A stretch of DNA of 44,785 bases, from contig SWDO01000014.1 of the NCBI GenBank assembly GCA_005116895.1, forward strand, positions 165,989 through 210,773. The letters run 5' to 3'. The stretch is from Nitrospira sp. (GTDB taxonomy: Bacteria > Nitrospirota > Nitrospiria > Nitrospirales > Nitrospiraceae). The notes beneath the pieces were generated by a model that worked only from the letters and a program-made list of their open reading frames with translations, was not told the DNA's origin and made no database searches. Of the stretch, positions 8,615 to 16,904 are shown one piece after another. The stretch's first letter is position 1; the number at the start of each line of letters is the position of its first letter. A program made the position numbers and the translations under genes.

Positions 8615-9604
8615 GTGTCACGAGAGCTCTCACTCGCAGAAGTTTTCCAGCTTGGCTACTATTGGGAGACCAAAGTCCTCCTGACGGCCGTGAAGCTGGA
8701 CGTCTTTTCTGCCATCGATGAACGGCCAAAATCCGCCCAGGATATCGCTGGTCGACTGCAGGCTGACCCTCACACGCTGAGGCTTCTCTTGAACGCCCTC
8801 GTTGCAATGAAGTTGCTGACGAAGGAGGGAGACCTGTATGGCAACTCGTCGACGGCGCTGACACACCTTGTTCGGCAGTCGCCGCAGTATGTTGGTCACT
8901 TGCTCCTTCTGCACGATGCGGAGTGGAATAACTGGGGAAAGCTGGAAGAGACGATTCGGACAGGGACGCGGTCGGTCGATCGCCATGTCTTTGAGACCGA
9001 TCCCGAATTGGGAAGTAACGTGCTAGCGGTGCTCAATCGGATTGGCCAACAAAGCGGTCCTGATTTAGCCAAGCGGCTGAAGCTGGGTGGCCGCGAGCGG
9101 TTGCTCGATCTTGGTGGTGGCGCTGGGACCAACGCCATTGCGTTTTGCCAGGTGTATCCAGAGCTGCACGCAACGGTCTTTGATCTCCCGGCGACGTTGA
9201 AGTTGGCGGAAAAAACGGTCAAGGACGCCGGGTTGGAATCACGAGTCGCCCTGCATCCCGGTGATTTCAATAGAGACCACCTTGGGGGACCATACGATGT
9301 GGTCTTGATGTCCGATATCTTGCACTATCAAACGTTTCAGATGAATCAGGATCTGGTCAAAAAGGGCTTTGGTTCGCTGGCGCCGGGTGGACGGTTGGTG
9401 ATTAAAGATCGATTTCTAGACGAAGCTGGGACCGGCCCGGCGTGGACGACCGCGTTTGCGGTCCATATTCTTGTCAACACTCAGCAGGGCAGCTGCTATC
9501 GGGTTGGCCAGGCCATGCAATGGCTCCAGGCCGCCGGGTTTGTCTCTGTTGTGGAGTTGGAGAAGACGGCAGTGGTGCAGGGCCTAAAACCTTGTGGAGC
9601 GTGA
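8615..9604 (+). CDS. SAM-dependent O-methyltransferase (acetylserotonin/hydroxyneurosporene type)
   Basis: 329 residues. The N-terminal ~100 residues form a winged-helix dimerisation domain (VFQLGYYWETKVLLTAVKLDVFSAI, ... DPHTLRLLLNALVAMKLL). The C-terminal Rossmann domain carries the SAM motif LLDLGGGAGTNAI and the downstream VLMSDILHYQ and LAPGGRLVIKD. This is the class of plant-like O-methyltransferases that act on aromatic or isoprenoid hydroxyls; the substrate here is unknown. The start at GTG 8615 has an agaggggg site upstream. The stop TGA sits inside a repeat element (9599-9624). No neighbouring biosynthetic genes point to a pathway. Confidence 0.85.
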   Translation: MSRELSLAEVFQLGYYWETKVLLTAVKLDVFSAIDERPKSAQDIAGRLQADPHTLRLLLNALVAMKLLTKEGDLYGNSSTALTHLVRQSPQYVGHLLLLHDAEWNNWGKLEETIRTGTRSVDRHVFETDPELGSNVLAVLNRIGQQSGPDLAKRLKLGGRERLLDLGGGAGTNAIAFCQVYPELHATVFDLPATLKLAEKTVKDAGLESRVALHPGDFNRDHLGGPYDVVLMSDILHYQTFQMNQDLVKKGFGSLAPGGRLVIKDRFLDEAGTGPAWTTAFAVHILVNTQQGSCYRVGQAMQWLQAAGFVSVVELEKTAVVQGLKPCGA

Positions 9605-9624
9605 AGCGTTGTTCGTGAAGCGCG
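9599..9624 (+). repeat. REP-like element, left copy (inverted relative to 10953-10978)
   Basis: Its reverse complement matches 24 of 26 bases at 10953-10978. It is itself a near-direct repeat of gtgaagcg spaced by ttgttc. It overlaps the stop codon of the methyltransferase gene. A further related segment at 9643-9660 (ggttcacgagcgacgaac) is complementary to it and could fold into a stem. Confidence 0.7.
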
Positions 9625-9678
9625 GATGGAAATTCGAGATACGGTTCACGAGCGACGAACGGCGAAAGTCCTGACTGC

Positions 9679-10392
9679 ATGGATTGGTTACGGGAACCAG
9701 GCTTCTTTGGAACGTATGCGACGACGGGTGCGGACCTCAGTCAGCTGATGGCGACGCTCTTCACCGGGCTATTCATCATGGGATGGTTCCAAGCTCGTCG
9801 GCGAAAGGCCGATGCACACCATTGGTTGATGTTGGGCGGCATGATTGCCATGCTCAGCTTCTTTATCGCGTATTATCTGTTTCGGCAGCTGGGGGTCCTG
9901 GCGTTTGAAGGGAAGGAAGGGTTTGGTGGCTCGCAGTCGCTCTATGATTATGTCTTCATCCCCGTCCTGACGCTCCATATCATTCTCGTCATGATTGGGC
10001 TGATCATGGCGGTGTATATGATCGTGTTGGGGTTTCGCTCTCAGCAGTTCCTCGACGGAGTCCGATCCTTACGGGAATCACGACTGCTTACGACGTGGAA
10101 GAAGATCGGCCTTATCTTTGGCGGAATTGCCGTGGTCGTGCTTGGGCTGTTTTTCTCGCGTGTCGCCACCGCAGGGTTTTCGATGCGGAAGCTGGAAGTG
10201 TATGTGGTCTTTCTCGCCATCGTGGCTTTTGTGTTTGCGATCGAGATGACGATTCAACGGATTTGGCCCGATGGTGCGCGGCGGCATCGCGCGCTCGGCC
10301 GATTTACGATGGTCATTTACTGCGTGCTGTTCGTCACGGGCAGCTTTACGTACACGATGCTCTATATTCTCTACCCGGGGAAGATTGGGTAG
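9679..10392 (+). CDS. DUF420 family membrane protein
   Basis: 237 residues with about six hydrophobic segments. It has the pattern of the DUF420/YozB family: conserved histidines in or near membrane helices (DAHHWLMLGGMIAML, VLTLHIILVMIGL, RRHRALGRFTMVIY). DUF420 proteins often sit near cytochrome oxidase genes, and the Bacillus/Staphylococcus member CtaM is needed for haem-copper oxidase assembly (family knowledge). Here it heads the genes leading to bd-like oxidase copy 1, so an oxidase assembly role is plausible but inferred. Confidence 0.75.
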   Translation: MDWLREPGFFGTYATTGADLSQLMATLFTGLFIMGWFQARRRKADAHHWLMLGGMIAMLSFFIAYYLFRQLGVLAFEGKEGFGGSQSLYDYVFIPVLTLHIILVMIGLIMAVYMIVLGFRSQQFLDGVRSLRESRLLTTWKKIGLIFGGIAVVVLGLFFSRVATAGFSMRKLEVYVVFLAIVAFVFAIEMTIQRIWPDGARRHRALGRFTMVIYCVLFVTGSFTYTMLYILYPGKIG

Positions 10393-10401
10393 GGTGTTGA
10401 G

Positions 10402-10902
10402 ATGTTGACCTGCGGCTGTGGCCGATGGATGCATACAGAAGGGATTGAAGAACGTACCGGCGAACATGGTGCCTCTCAGTGGTTTATCCGTTCGGAATGC
10501 CGTGGCTGTGGGCTGAAAGTCGGTGTCGATGTGCTGGGGGAACAGGCCCACGGCCTCGTTGATCGGTTGCTCTGGACTGATGAAGCCTTGCATCGATTGG
10601 ATCGCATGCCACCGTATGTGGCTGGGCTGGTTCGAGAAGAAGTGGAGCAGGATATTCGTCGGCAGGGCGAGCGGGTGGTCACATATGAGACGCTGCTCCG
10701 TCCCCGAACTGGGGAGCGCATTGAATGGGACCCGGAGGCGAAACAGCGGTTAGATCGAGTGCCGGCGGCGGTTCGTGCCATGGCACGGATTGAACTTGAG
10801 CGTACCGCGGCCGATCGCGGACTGTCTCGCATCACCGTGTCGCTGATGGAAGAGATCAAAGCAAAGTATTTCGGAATGAGCAGCGTGAAACGTGAAACGT
10901 GA
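10402..10902 (+). CDS. Zinc-ribbon-like protein with two PCP_red domains
   Basis: 166 residues. Four N-terminal cysteines, C4-x-C6 and C33-x2-C36, look like a small metal-binding ribbon. Two copies of the protochlorophyllide-reductase-subunit-like helical domain follow, starting at W58 (WTDEALHRLDRMPPYVAGLV) and W109 (WDPEAKQRLDRVPAAVRAMA), each about 45 residues. The domain is named from light-independent protochlorophyllide reductase but occurs widely in non-phototrophs, so photosynthesis is not implied. It lies 9 nt after the DUF420 gene, so co-translation is likely. Its last codons (S-V-K-R-E-T-stop) are encoded by a cgtgaaa repeat. Molecular function unknown. Confidence 0.75.
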   Translation: MLTCGCGRWMHTEGIEERTGEHGASQWFIRSECRGCGLKVGVDVLGEQAHGLVDRLLWTDEALHRLDRMPPYVAGLVREEVEQDIRRQGERVVTYETLLRPRTGERIEWDPEAKQRLDRVPAAVRAMARIELERTAADRGLSRITVSLMEEIKAKYFGMSSVKRET

Positions 10903-10904
10903 AA
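10884..10904 (+). repeat. Three tandem cgtgaaa units
   Basis: Three exact 7-bp copies (10884-10890, 10891-10897, 10898-10904) supply the final codons and TGA stop of the PCP_red-domain gene. They are related to the REP-like elements nearby. Confidence 0.8.
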
Positions 10905-10952
10905 CGCCCAAGACGAAGCACATGAATCATGGGGCGCGGGGCTGTTCTGTGA

Positions 10953-10983
10953 CGCGCTTCACGAACGACGCTTCACGAACGAC
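10953..10983 (-). repeat. REP-like element, right copy with 14-bp tandem duplication
   Basis: Two exact copies of gcttcacgaacgac (10956-10969 and 10970-10983) lie just before the next gene. The first 26 bases are the near-perfect inverted copy of 9599-9624. Confidence 0.75.
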
Positions 10984-10992
10984 GAGTTAAGA

Positions 10993-12060
10993 ATGCTGCA
11001 TCGAATGGCATTGCGCGTGATTCCTAGCTTGAGCCTGGCGGTGACGGAAGATGCCGTCCGTCGGAAAAAGCGAGTTGTCATGTTTGTGCCCGGACTGATC
11101 GCCTTCGGGGTGTATCGGCTGGCGAAACATCTTGTGCCCATGACTGAGCCCTTGGTCTTGCTGGCGGTCAGCAGTCTCGTCGCAATGGTCACGGCACTCT
11201 TGGCCTATCGAGTGGGGCGTGCAGCATCCTGGTCTGCCATTGTTCGACAGGATGGTCTGAAGATTCTGAGCTGGCTGGGCGGCTGGATCGGAGCCGTGTA
11301 TGGCGTTCAACTATCTCTATTGGTGCTCACCCTGTTATGGATCATGCACTACAGTTATCTCCAGCATCCCGATGGGCCGGCTATGATGGCGATCATCATC
11401 TCCTGCACATCTGTCGCGCGGGATGCGTTTGAGATCGGCCATGTACGCAAGTTATCAGTGCTGGGGCGTCCAGTTTTGACATTCCCGGATGGGGAGCAGC
11501 TGCGTGTGTTGGTGCAACGCCGGGCATGGCAAGTAGGGCCGTGGGCTCTCGTAGGACTGAGTCTTGGTGCGCTGACATCGTTGTCAGGGTTGGCTGTTGC
11601 GAATGAGCAAGGCGCTGCCTTGGCACAACTGGTGACCGTGACGCTTCTCGGTGGGGGCCTTGCGCTCTGTGCGTATTTTGGAGGACTCTATCCGGCCAGT
11701 TCGTGGTTGCGCTCGCTCCGGCAGACTGCGCCGGGTGAACTGCTGAAGTATTGGTGGTGGCCTGGGATGGCCTTTGCGTCGACCTATTATTTGGTGGCGA
11801 TGGGTGTGCTGTTGTTTGTCGTCCGTCAGCCGACGATGACGGTGGGTGCCACGGCAGTGATGGGTGCGCTGGTTACGGCGATGATGGGGGTGTATGGGTA
11901 CTATCTCGGTGATCGGCGTCATGTCGAGGATGAGCAGGCGCCACAACTGTCGCCTGGCATGTTACGGTGCCCGTTTATGATGGGAATTCTTGGAAAGTCG
12001 ATTGGCGCTGACGGTGCGGCTGGGGGCTTCGCGCTCGGCAAGACTGGAACGAAGGGGTAG
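10993..12060 (+). CDS. Polytopic membrane protein of unknown function
   Basis: 355 residues with roughly seven hydrophobic segments (around residues 30-45, 50-70, 95-117, 182-203, 214-235, 260-282 and 288-308). The loop between segments 3 and 4 contains C-T-S-V-A-R-D-A-F-E-I-G-H-V-R-K followed by FPDGEQLRVLVQRRAWQ. I do not recognise the family. It ends 4 nt before the start of bd-like oxidase copy 1, so it is almost certainly co-transcribed and may be a subunit or assembly factor (inference). The ribosome site before ATG 10993 is weak and lies right after a repeat. Confidence 0.7.
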   Translation: MLHRMALRVIPSLSLAVTEDAVRRKKRVVMFVPGLIAFGVYRLAKHLVPMTEPLVLLAVSSLVAMVTALLAYRVGRAASWSAIVRQDGLKILSWLGGWIGAVYGVQLSLLVLTLLWIMHYSYLQHPDGPAMMAIIISCTSVARDAFEIGHVRKLSVLGRPVLTFPDGEQLRVLVQRRAWQVGPWALVGLSLGALTSLSGLAVANEQGAALAQLVTVTLLGGGLALCAYFGGLYPASSWLRSLRQTAPGELLKYWWWPGMAFASTYYLVAMGVLLFVVRQPTMTVGATAVMGALVTAMMGVYGYYLGDRRHVEDEQAPQLSPGMLRCPFMMGILGKSIGADGAAGGFALGKTGTKG

Positions 12061-12064
12061 AGAT

Positions 12065-13942
12065 ATGGGCCGAGGATTCATGATGATGACACGTTCCTCG
12101 ATTGCCGTTGCGATGGGCATCGCGATGGTTGCGATCGTCATGGGGTTTGCGTGGAATGGCCCCGATCTGTCATTTGCGGACTCATCGACGGATGTGTACT
12201 TCGGCACGGAGGGGACTCCGCAGGGACCGGCGGCTCCTGCTCCTGATGAAACGGTCTATCCCAGAATCGGTTCGTTAGACAGTCGGCTGCTGGTGTGGTT
12301 TGTGACGCAGCAGCATACCTATTTCGGAGGATTTGTGCTCGCCCTGCCGTTGTTTTGCGCGTTGCTTGAGTTCCTTGGGCTACTCACCAAGAAGCCGGCG
12401 CTGGCCCTTCGCTATGATGGTTTGGCAAGGGATCTCGCAAAGGTGGCAGTCTTGGCCTTGTCGGTGACCGCGCTCATCGGCAGCCTGATGCTGACGATGT
12501 TCATCACGCTGTATCCCAGTTTTATGAAGTATATGGGCGGAACCTTTAAAGGGTTCATGCCCGCCTACGCGGCTGTATTTGTGGGAGAATCGCTGCTCCT
12601 GATCGTCTATTACTATGGGTGGAATCGGATGACGGGTCGGGGCATGAAGTGGATCCACGCCGCGATCGGGATTCTGACCAACATTGTGGGAACCACGTTA
12701 TTGATGATGGCCAATGCTTGGTCGGCCTTCATGATGTCACCCGCCGGGGTGGATGCGCAGGGGCGGTTTTTGGGAAATGCCTGGCATCTACTGCACTCCG
12801 CGCTCTGGAACCCGCTGAACGTCCATCGCTTCCTTGCGGACATTATGTCCGGTGGGGCGGTGGTGTTGGCCTATGCCTGTTATCGGTTTTTTACCAGTAA
12901 GACCGACGAAGAGCGAGCCTATTTCGATTGGGTCGGCTATGTCTTCCTGTTTGTCACAGTCTGTGCGCTTATTCCCATGCCCTTCGCCGGCTATTGGCTG
13001 ATGAAATCGGTGTTCGTGTTTCGCCAGACCATGGGTGTCACGATGATGGGTGGCTTGCTCACCTGGCTGTTTGTGGTTCAGGCACTCTTGATCGGCGTCC
13101 TGTTTTTGGGGATTAACTACTATCTATGGCAGAGCATGGCGCGGATCAAAGGTGGTGAGCGCTATCAGCCCTATTATCAATTCTTATTGGGGGTGTTGAT
13201 GCTGGCGCTCTTCGTCTGGCTGACGCCTCACACGCTGCTCACGTCTGCCAGTGAAGTCAAGGCGATGGGCGGTGCTCAGCACCCCGTGATCGGCAACTAT
13301 GGTGTCATGTCGGCCAAGAACGGAGCAGTGAATATCCTGATTCTCGTCACGGCCTTGAGTTTTTTGTACTACCGTCGAGCGAATCGAACCATGACGATCT
13401 CGTGGGTCAAGTCTGGGAATACGCTCCTCACGGTGTTGTACGTGGTCGGGGCGCTCAATATCATCTGGTTATCGATCTATGGGTTTTACTTGCCGGCGAA
13501 GGTACGTGTCGGCCTATCCGCACCCCAGGCCTTCACGACGTTCACGGTAATCGCAATCGGTGTGGTGATGAACCGCCTCATGCTCAGAGGTGCGGTGGTG
13601 CATGGCCCGATTCAGTGGGGAAAAATTCCGCTGCGCGGCATGGTGGGATTGTTTGGGTTGGCGGCGTCCTTTAGTTGGGTGATGGGTTTGATGGGATACA
13701 TTCGTTCATCGGGACGGTTGTCATGGCATATCAGTGAGTTGATGGCTGACGTCTCGCCCTGGGCCTTCACCCCAGACCTTCAATATGCCACGAAAATGGT
13801 GACGCTGAACATGGTGGTCTTTTGGGCAGCTGTCCTCGCGTTGTTCTGGATGTGTGAGCGAGGGCAGCAGCCGGTGATGGGGGAGGAATTCCAGGAGGAA
13901 CAGGTGCCGTTGCTGTCGCCCGTTCCATCACGAGAAACATAG
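12065..13942 (+). CDS. Cytochrome bd-like oxidase, copy 1
   Basis: 625 residues from ATG 12065, chosen over an upstream in-frame start (11990) because aaggggtag precedes it and a hydrophobic leader follows. It has about 14 membrane segments. The N-terminal half resembles CydA: RLLVWFVTQQHTYFGG (a candidate equivalent of the high-spin haem ligand region) and WHLLHSALWNPLNVHR, where the N-P-x3-H pattern resembles the CydA region carrying the haem b558 His. The C-terminal half (TPHT, Q-H-P-V-I-G-N-Y-G-V-M-S-A-K-N-G and SGRLSWHISELM) is shared with copy 2. This matches what has been called a 'cytochrome bd-like oxidase' in Nitrospira. In copy 1 the His at copy-2 position 181 is Pro (FMPAYA versus VMHIYA). 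No CydB follows. Catalysis of O2 reduction is not proven for this family. Confidence 0.85.
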   Translation: MGRGFMMMTRSSIAVAMGIAMVAIVMGFAWNGPDLSFADSSTDVYFGTEGTPQGPAAPAPDETVYPRIGSLDSRLLVWFVTQQHTYFGGFVLALPLFCALLEFLGLLTKKPALALRYDGLARDLAKVAVLALSVTALIGSLMLTMFITLYPSFMKYMGGTFKGFMPAYAAVFVGESLLLIVYYYGWNRMTGRGMKWIHAAIGILTNIVGTTLLMMANAWSAFMMSPAGVDAQGRFLGNAWHLLHSALWNPLNVHRFLADIMSGGAVVLAYACYRFFTSKTDEERAYFDWVGYVFLFVTVCALIPMPFAGYWLMKSVFVFRQTMGVTMMGGLLTWLFVVQALLIGVLFLGINYYLWQSMARIKGGERYQPYYQFLLGVLMLALFVWLTPHTLLTSASEVKAMGGAQHPVIGNYGVMSAKNGAVNILILVTALSFLYYRRANRTMTISWVKSGNTLLTVLYVVGALNIIWLSIYGFYLPAKVRVGLSAPQAFTTFTVIAIGVVMNRLMLRGAVVHGPIQWGKIPLRGMVGLFGLAASFSWVMGLMGYIRSSGRLSWHISELMADVSPWAFTPDLQYATKMVTLNMVVFWAAVLALFWMCERGQQPVMGEEFQEEQVPLLSPVPSRET

Positions 13943-13949
13943 AAAGGGA

Positions 13950-14612
13950 ATGATGCCTATGGAGTGCCGTTCGCCGAAGTATATGACGGTAGTTCTCAGT
14001 CTCTTGATCGGTGTTGGCCTGTGGCAAGCTCCACTGACAGTCCAAGGGCAGGGACTTGTGCTGGAGGATTTTCAAGCAAAGGAAGCGGACGGGTTTCCTT
14101 CTCTGTGGGATCACGAAAATCAGCGGAGCCAATCGAAAGGTCGTGACGCCTATAAGGTGCAATCGGAGAACGGCGCGAGCTTTCTGTCGGCCAAAGATGC
14201 AGGGCAGCGAATCAAGAAAAAGAAAATAGATTGGGATCCCAAGGCCTATCCGATTTTGACCTGGCGGTGGCGTCTGAATAAGGCAACAACTGGTACCGAA
14301 CCGCTGGCCGCAGTCTATGCATCACTGGATACGGATCTCCTCTTTATCCCGGTGTTCACGAAATATGTGTGGAGCGAGTCGAAGGCGGATGGCACCGTGA
14401 CAGAAGGGGGCATGTTTAGTGGCTCCGAGATTGTCGTCCAGACCGGAACGAAGGAGATCGGGCAATGGTTTGAGGAGCGGGTGAATGTCTACGAGGATTT
14501 TAAACGGATTCATAAGCATGAGCCGGCGGAGAAAGCATGGGGGATTTCCATCATCGCGGCGCCTGGAGTTGAAATCGACTTTGGCCCGCTGATTGCCGCT
14601 CCGGCTAAGTAG
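13950..14612 (+). CDS. Exported DUF3047 family protein
   Basis: 220 residues. A signal peptide is present (hydrophobic VLSLLIGVGLWQAPLTVQG near residues 14-34). The body has the DUF3047 pattern: VLEDFQAKEADGFPSLWDH, then ILTWRWRLNKA with acidic residues, AVYASLDTD, KYVWSESKADG, and a C-terminal W-G-I-S-I-I-A-A-P-G-V-E-I-D-F-G. It is a probable periplasmic beta-sandwich protein of unknown function. It lies 7 nt after oxidase copy 1, so same transcript. Several ATGs (13950, 13953) are possible starts. Confidence 0.8.
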   Translation: MMPMECRSPKYMTVVLSLLIGVGLWQAPLTVQGQGLVLEDFQAKEADGFPSLWDHENQRSQSKGRDAYKVQSENGASFLSAKDAGQRIKKKKIDWDPKAYPILTWRWRLNKATTGTEPLAAVYASLDTDLLFIPVFTKYVWSESKADGTVTEGGMFSGSEIVVQTGTKEIGQWFEERVNVYEDFKRIHKHEPAEKAWGISIIAAPGVEIDFGPLIAAPAK

Positions 14613-14646
14613 CGGTCTGCCTTTTGGTCTATGAAGGACCAGTGGG

Positions 14647-15009
14647 ATGGCGAAAAGTAAGGTGTTTGATATTGCGCTTGGGATAGTCGTGATGGGTACC
14701 GTCGGGACGCTGATCGGTATGACCATGGGTGGTGGGCTGATGCTCGTCGCCATCGCTATCGGGATTGTTCTTGGTGCGGTGATCGGCTTTCTGGGTGGGC
14801 GTAGATTTCTCATCAGTATCCTTGTCGGGACTGTGTTGGGTGGTGTTTTAGCCTGGGTGATGGCTGGTGTCGAGCGGATCTGGGTTGGCGCCGGAGCAGG
14901 AGCTGCCATGGGTGGGTTTCTCGGTGTCCAGATTTCAATGTTGCTCGACGTGCGTGCTGCGAAGAAGGCGGCGTCTGAACAAGCGGAGACGTCCCCGTCC
15001 TATCGGTAG
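14647..15009 (+). CDS. Glycine-rich membrane protein
   Basis: 120 residues with four hydrophobic segments rich in Gly and Ala at 3-4 residue spacing ([64 protein letters not shown]), giving glycine-zipper-like helices. The C-terminus is a charged cytoplasmic-type tail. No family recognised. It sits between DUF3047 and the SUMF1 genes in the same operon, and could be a packing subunit of the oxidase (speculative). Confidence 0.65.
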   Translation: MAKSKVFDIALGIVVMGTVGTLIGMTMGGGLMLVAIAIGIVLGAVIGFLGGRRFLISILVGTVLGGVLAWVMAGVERIWVGAGAGAAMGGFLGVQISMLLDVRAAKKAASEQAETSPSYR

Positions 15010-15032
15010 GTACTTTCGTTAAAGAGGTGCTC

Positions 15033-15950
15033 GTGGAAAGCAAAGGTGTCTTGGTCGGGTCCATCGTCTTTGTGTTTACATCGTTTTTTCTCATGATTGG
15101 TCTGCTGGCCTATGAGTCCTATAAGGCAAAGCAGATGAAACAGCTCGCGGCATCAGTGCAGTCAGAAACTCGACCGACGGTGAGTGGTCTGCCGGCTCAG
15201 GATTTCTCGATGTATAAGACGAAAATAGGTGATGAAGGCCGGGAGATGGTTCAGATCCCGGAAGGTCCGTTTACGATGGGGAGTCATGATGGTGATCCGG
15301 ACGAGGCGCCGGAGCATCAGGTCTATCTGAAGGGATTCTACCTCGACCGAAAAGAAGTCACACAAGAAGAGTATGCACGGTTCGCGAAGATGACCAAACG
15401 AGCGATGCCGAGAATCGAGGTGTTCGATGATGATCAGTCAAAGATCCTGAAGCCGGAGTTCGCAGCGATGAGCGTCTCGTGGGACGAGGCGGTCGCCTAC
15501 TGCAAGTGGGCCGGTAAGCGACTATCCACAGAAGCTGAGTGGGAGAAGGCCGGGCGTGGCGAGAGTAAGCGAAAATATCCGTGGGGGGAGAAGTTTGTCA
15601 CGACCGCTGCCAATGTTGACGGCAGCGAGGACGGATATAAATACATCGCTCCGCCTGGGTCGTTCGACGGGGGACGAAGCCCCTACGGCCTCTATGACAT
15701 GACAGGCAATGTCGCTGAATGGGTCGAAGACTCCTATGACGAACACTACTACAAGAAGTCACCATTTAGAGACCCTAAGGGACCGGAGAATGCTGATCTC
15801 AAAGTTGTGCGCGGCGGCTCATGGCGGGAAACGGAACATAATGCAAGACTGTCAAAGCGTTTTACCGCGAAACATTGGCGGACGGATGTAACGATTGGTA
15901 TTCGCTGTGCGAGCGATCTTGATCAAGCAGGAGGGGCTCCTGAGTCTTAG
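15033..15950 (+). CDS. Membrane-anchored SUMF1/FGE-fold protein 1
   Basis: 305 residues from GTG 15033, chosen because aaagagg lies 5 nt upstream (it would overlap GTG 15027). There is one N-terminal membrane helix (VLVGSIVFVFTSFFLMIGLL), then a C-type-lectin-like SUMF1 domain: MVQIPEGPFTMGSHDGDPDE, FYLDRKEVTQEEYARFAK, AVAYCKWAGKRLSTEAEWEK, YDMTGNVAEWVED, VVRGGSW and IGIRCA. The paired active-site cysteines of true formylglycine-generating enzymes, normally located shortly before the GxRCA motif, are absent (region ARLSKRFTAKHWRTDVT). It is therefore probably not a sulfatase activator. It probably faces the periplasm and serves the oxidase cluster (inference). Confidence 0.85.
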   Translation: MESKGVLVGSIVFVFTSFFLMIGLLAYESYKAKQMKQLAASVQSETRPTVSGLPAQDFSMYKTKIGDEGREMVQIPEGPFTMGSHDGDPDEAPEHQVYLKGFYLDRKEVTQEEYARFAKMTKRAMPRIEVFDDDQSKILKPEFAAMSVSWDEAVAYCKWAGKRLSTEAEWEKAGRGESKRKYPWGEKFVTTAANVDGSEDGYKYIAPPGSFDGGRSPYGLYDMTGNVAEWVEDSYDEHYYKKSPFRDPKGPENADLKVVRGGSWRETEHNARLSKRFTAKHWRTDVTIGIRCASDLDQAGGAPES

Positions 15951-15956
15951 TCCGGC

Positions 15957-16904
15957 ATGCTCGAATCAAAATTTAAATTCGTCTTTCTGCTCGTGGTGTT
16001 AGCGTGTGCGGCTATGCCAATCGTCGCCATAATGCGAGGTACTATTTCGACTCCGTATGAAACGTCGATGCCTGGAGCCAGTGCTGATATTGAGTCGGCA
16101 CCCGAGAGCATTCCCGGGGAGGAGCCTATTGCGGATGAGATGGTGACGATTCCGGCGGGGCCGTTCGTTCGTGGCACCGAGAGCGGGGGGTTCGATGAAG
16201 GGCCGCAGCGAACCATCCACTTGGATGCGTTTTCTATTGATCGGTACGAAGTGACGAATCATCACTATCAGCAGTTCATCTCGGCGACCGGCCATCGAAA
16301 GCCAGGGTTGCCTGCGCGTTACGCCAAGAGCGGTGGAAGGGTGAGGGGGACCAATCAGCCGGTCGTCTATGTCTCGTGGGATGATGCCATAGAGTATTGC
16401 CGCTGGAAAGGGAAGCGACTCCCGACGGAAGCGGAATGGGAAAAGGCGATGCGAGGCGGAGACGGAAGACTCTGGCCATGGGGGAATAAAGAGCAGGCCA
16501 GTGGTGCCAATTGGGCCAGGGTGCAGGATGGGTATGAGGTATCTGCGCCTGTGGGGAGCTTTCAGTCTGATGCGAGTCCCTTTGGCGTCATGGATGGAGC
16601 GGGGAACGCCATCGAGTGGGTGGACGATTGGTATGATGAAACATACTACAAGCGCTCGCCGGAACAGAACCCACCGAGTCCCGAATATGGCACCTATCGG
16701 GTGCTTCGCGGAGGAGGATATACGACGACCGGAGGCGATGTTCGAATTACCAGTCGAAGTAAGATGATGCCTGACTTTCGAGATGAAACGATCGGATTTC
16801 GCTGCGCGATTTCGATGGCGGGAATGAGAGAAGAAGAAAAGAAAAATCAGGATGTAGTTACAGAAAATCAAAGTGGTAGAGGATCAAAAACACGGCCAAA
16901 ATGA
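15957..16904 (+). CDS. Membrane-anchored SUMF1/FGE-fold protein 2
   Basis: 315 residues, 6 nt after its paralogue and similar throughout. It has an N-terminal signal anchor (FKFVFLLVVLACAAMPIVAI) and a linker rich in Pro and Glu. The SUMF1 domain shows MVTIPAGPFVRGTESGGFDE, FSIDRYEVTNHHYQQFI, AIEYCRWKGKRLPTEAEWEK, GNAIEWVDDWYDETYY, VLRGGGY and IGFRCA. Like protein 1 it lacks the catalytic Cys pair (region DVRITSRSKMMPDFRDET). The last 47 nt overlap the divergent 34-aa microprotein gene on the other strand. Function unknown; a tandem pair suggests a heterodimer or different partners. Confidence 0.85.
   Translation: MLESKFKFVFLLVVLACAAMPIVAIMRGTISTPYETSMPGASADIESAPESIPGEEPIADEMVTIPAGPFVRGTESGGFDEGPQRTIHLDAFSIDRYEVTNHHYQQFISATGHRKPGLPARYAKSGGRVRGTNQPVVYVSWDDAIEYCRWKGKRLPTEAEWEKAMRGGDGRLWPWGNKEQASGANWARVQDGYEVSAPVGSFQSDASPFGVMDGAGNAIEWVDDWYDETYYKRSPEQNPPSPEYGTYRVLRGGGYTTTGGDVRITSRSKMMPDFRDETIGFRCAISMAGMREEEKKNQDVVTENQSGRGSKTRPK

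Noticed and set aside
10402..10902. Evidence for bacteriochlorophyll synthesis from the PCP_red domains
   Set aside because: The domain occurs in many non-phototrophs and no other chlorophyll genes are present.
9599..10983. CRISPR array from the repeated cgtgaaa / cgcttcacgaacgac units
   Set aside because: Units are only 7-14 bp, adjoining without unique spacers, and no cas genes are present.
11990..12064. 25-residue N-terminal extension of oxidase copy 1
   Set aside because: It overlaps the end of the previous gene in another frame, is Arg-rich, and the ATG at 12065 has a proper ribosome site and leader peptide.
15999..16871. 290-residue minus-strand ORF opposite SUMF1 protein 2
   Set aside because: Basic, His/Arg/Ile-rich shadow of a clear SUMF1 coding sequence with no ribosome site.
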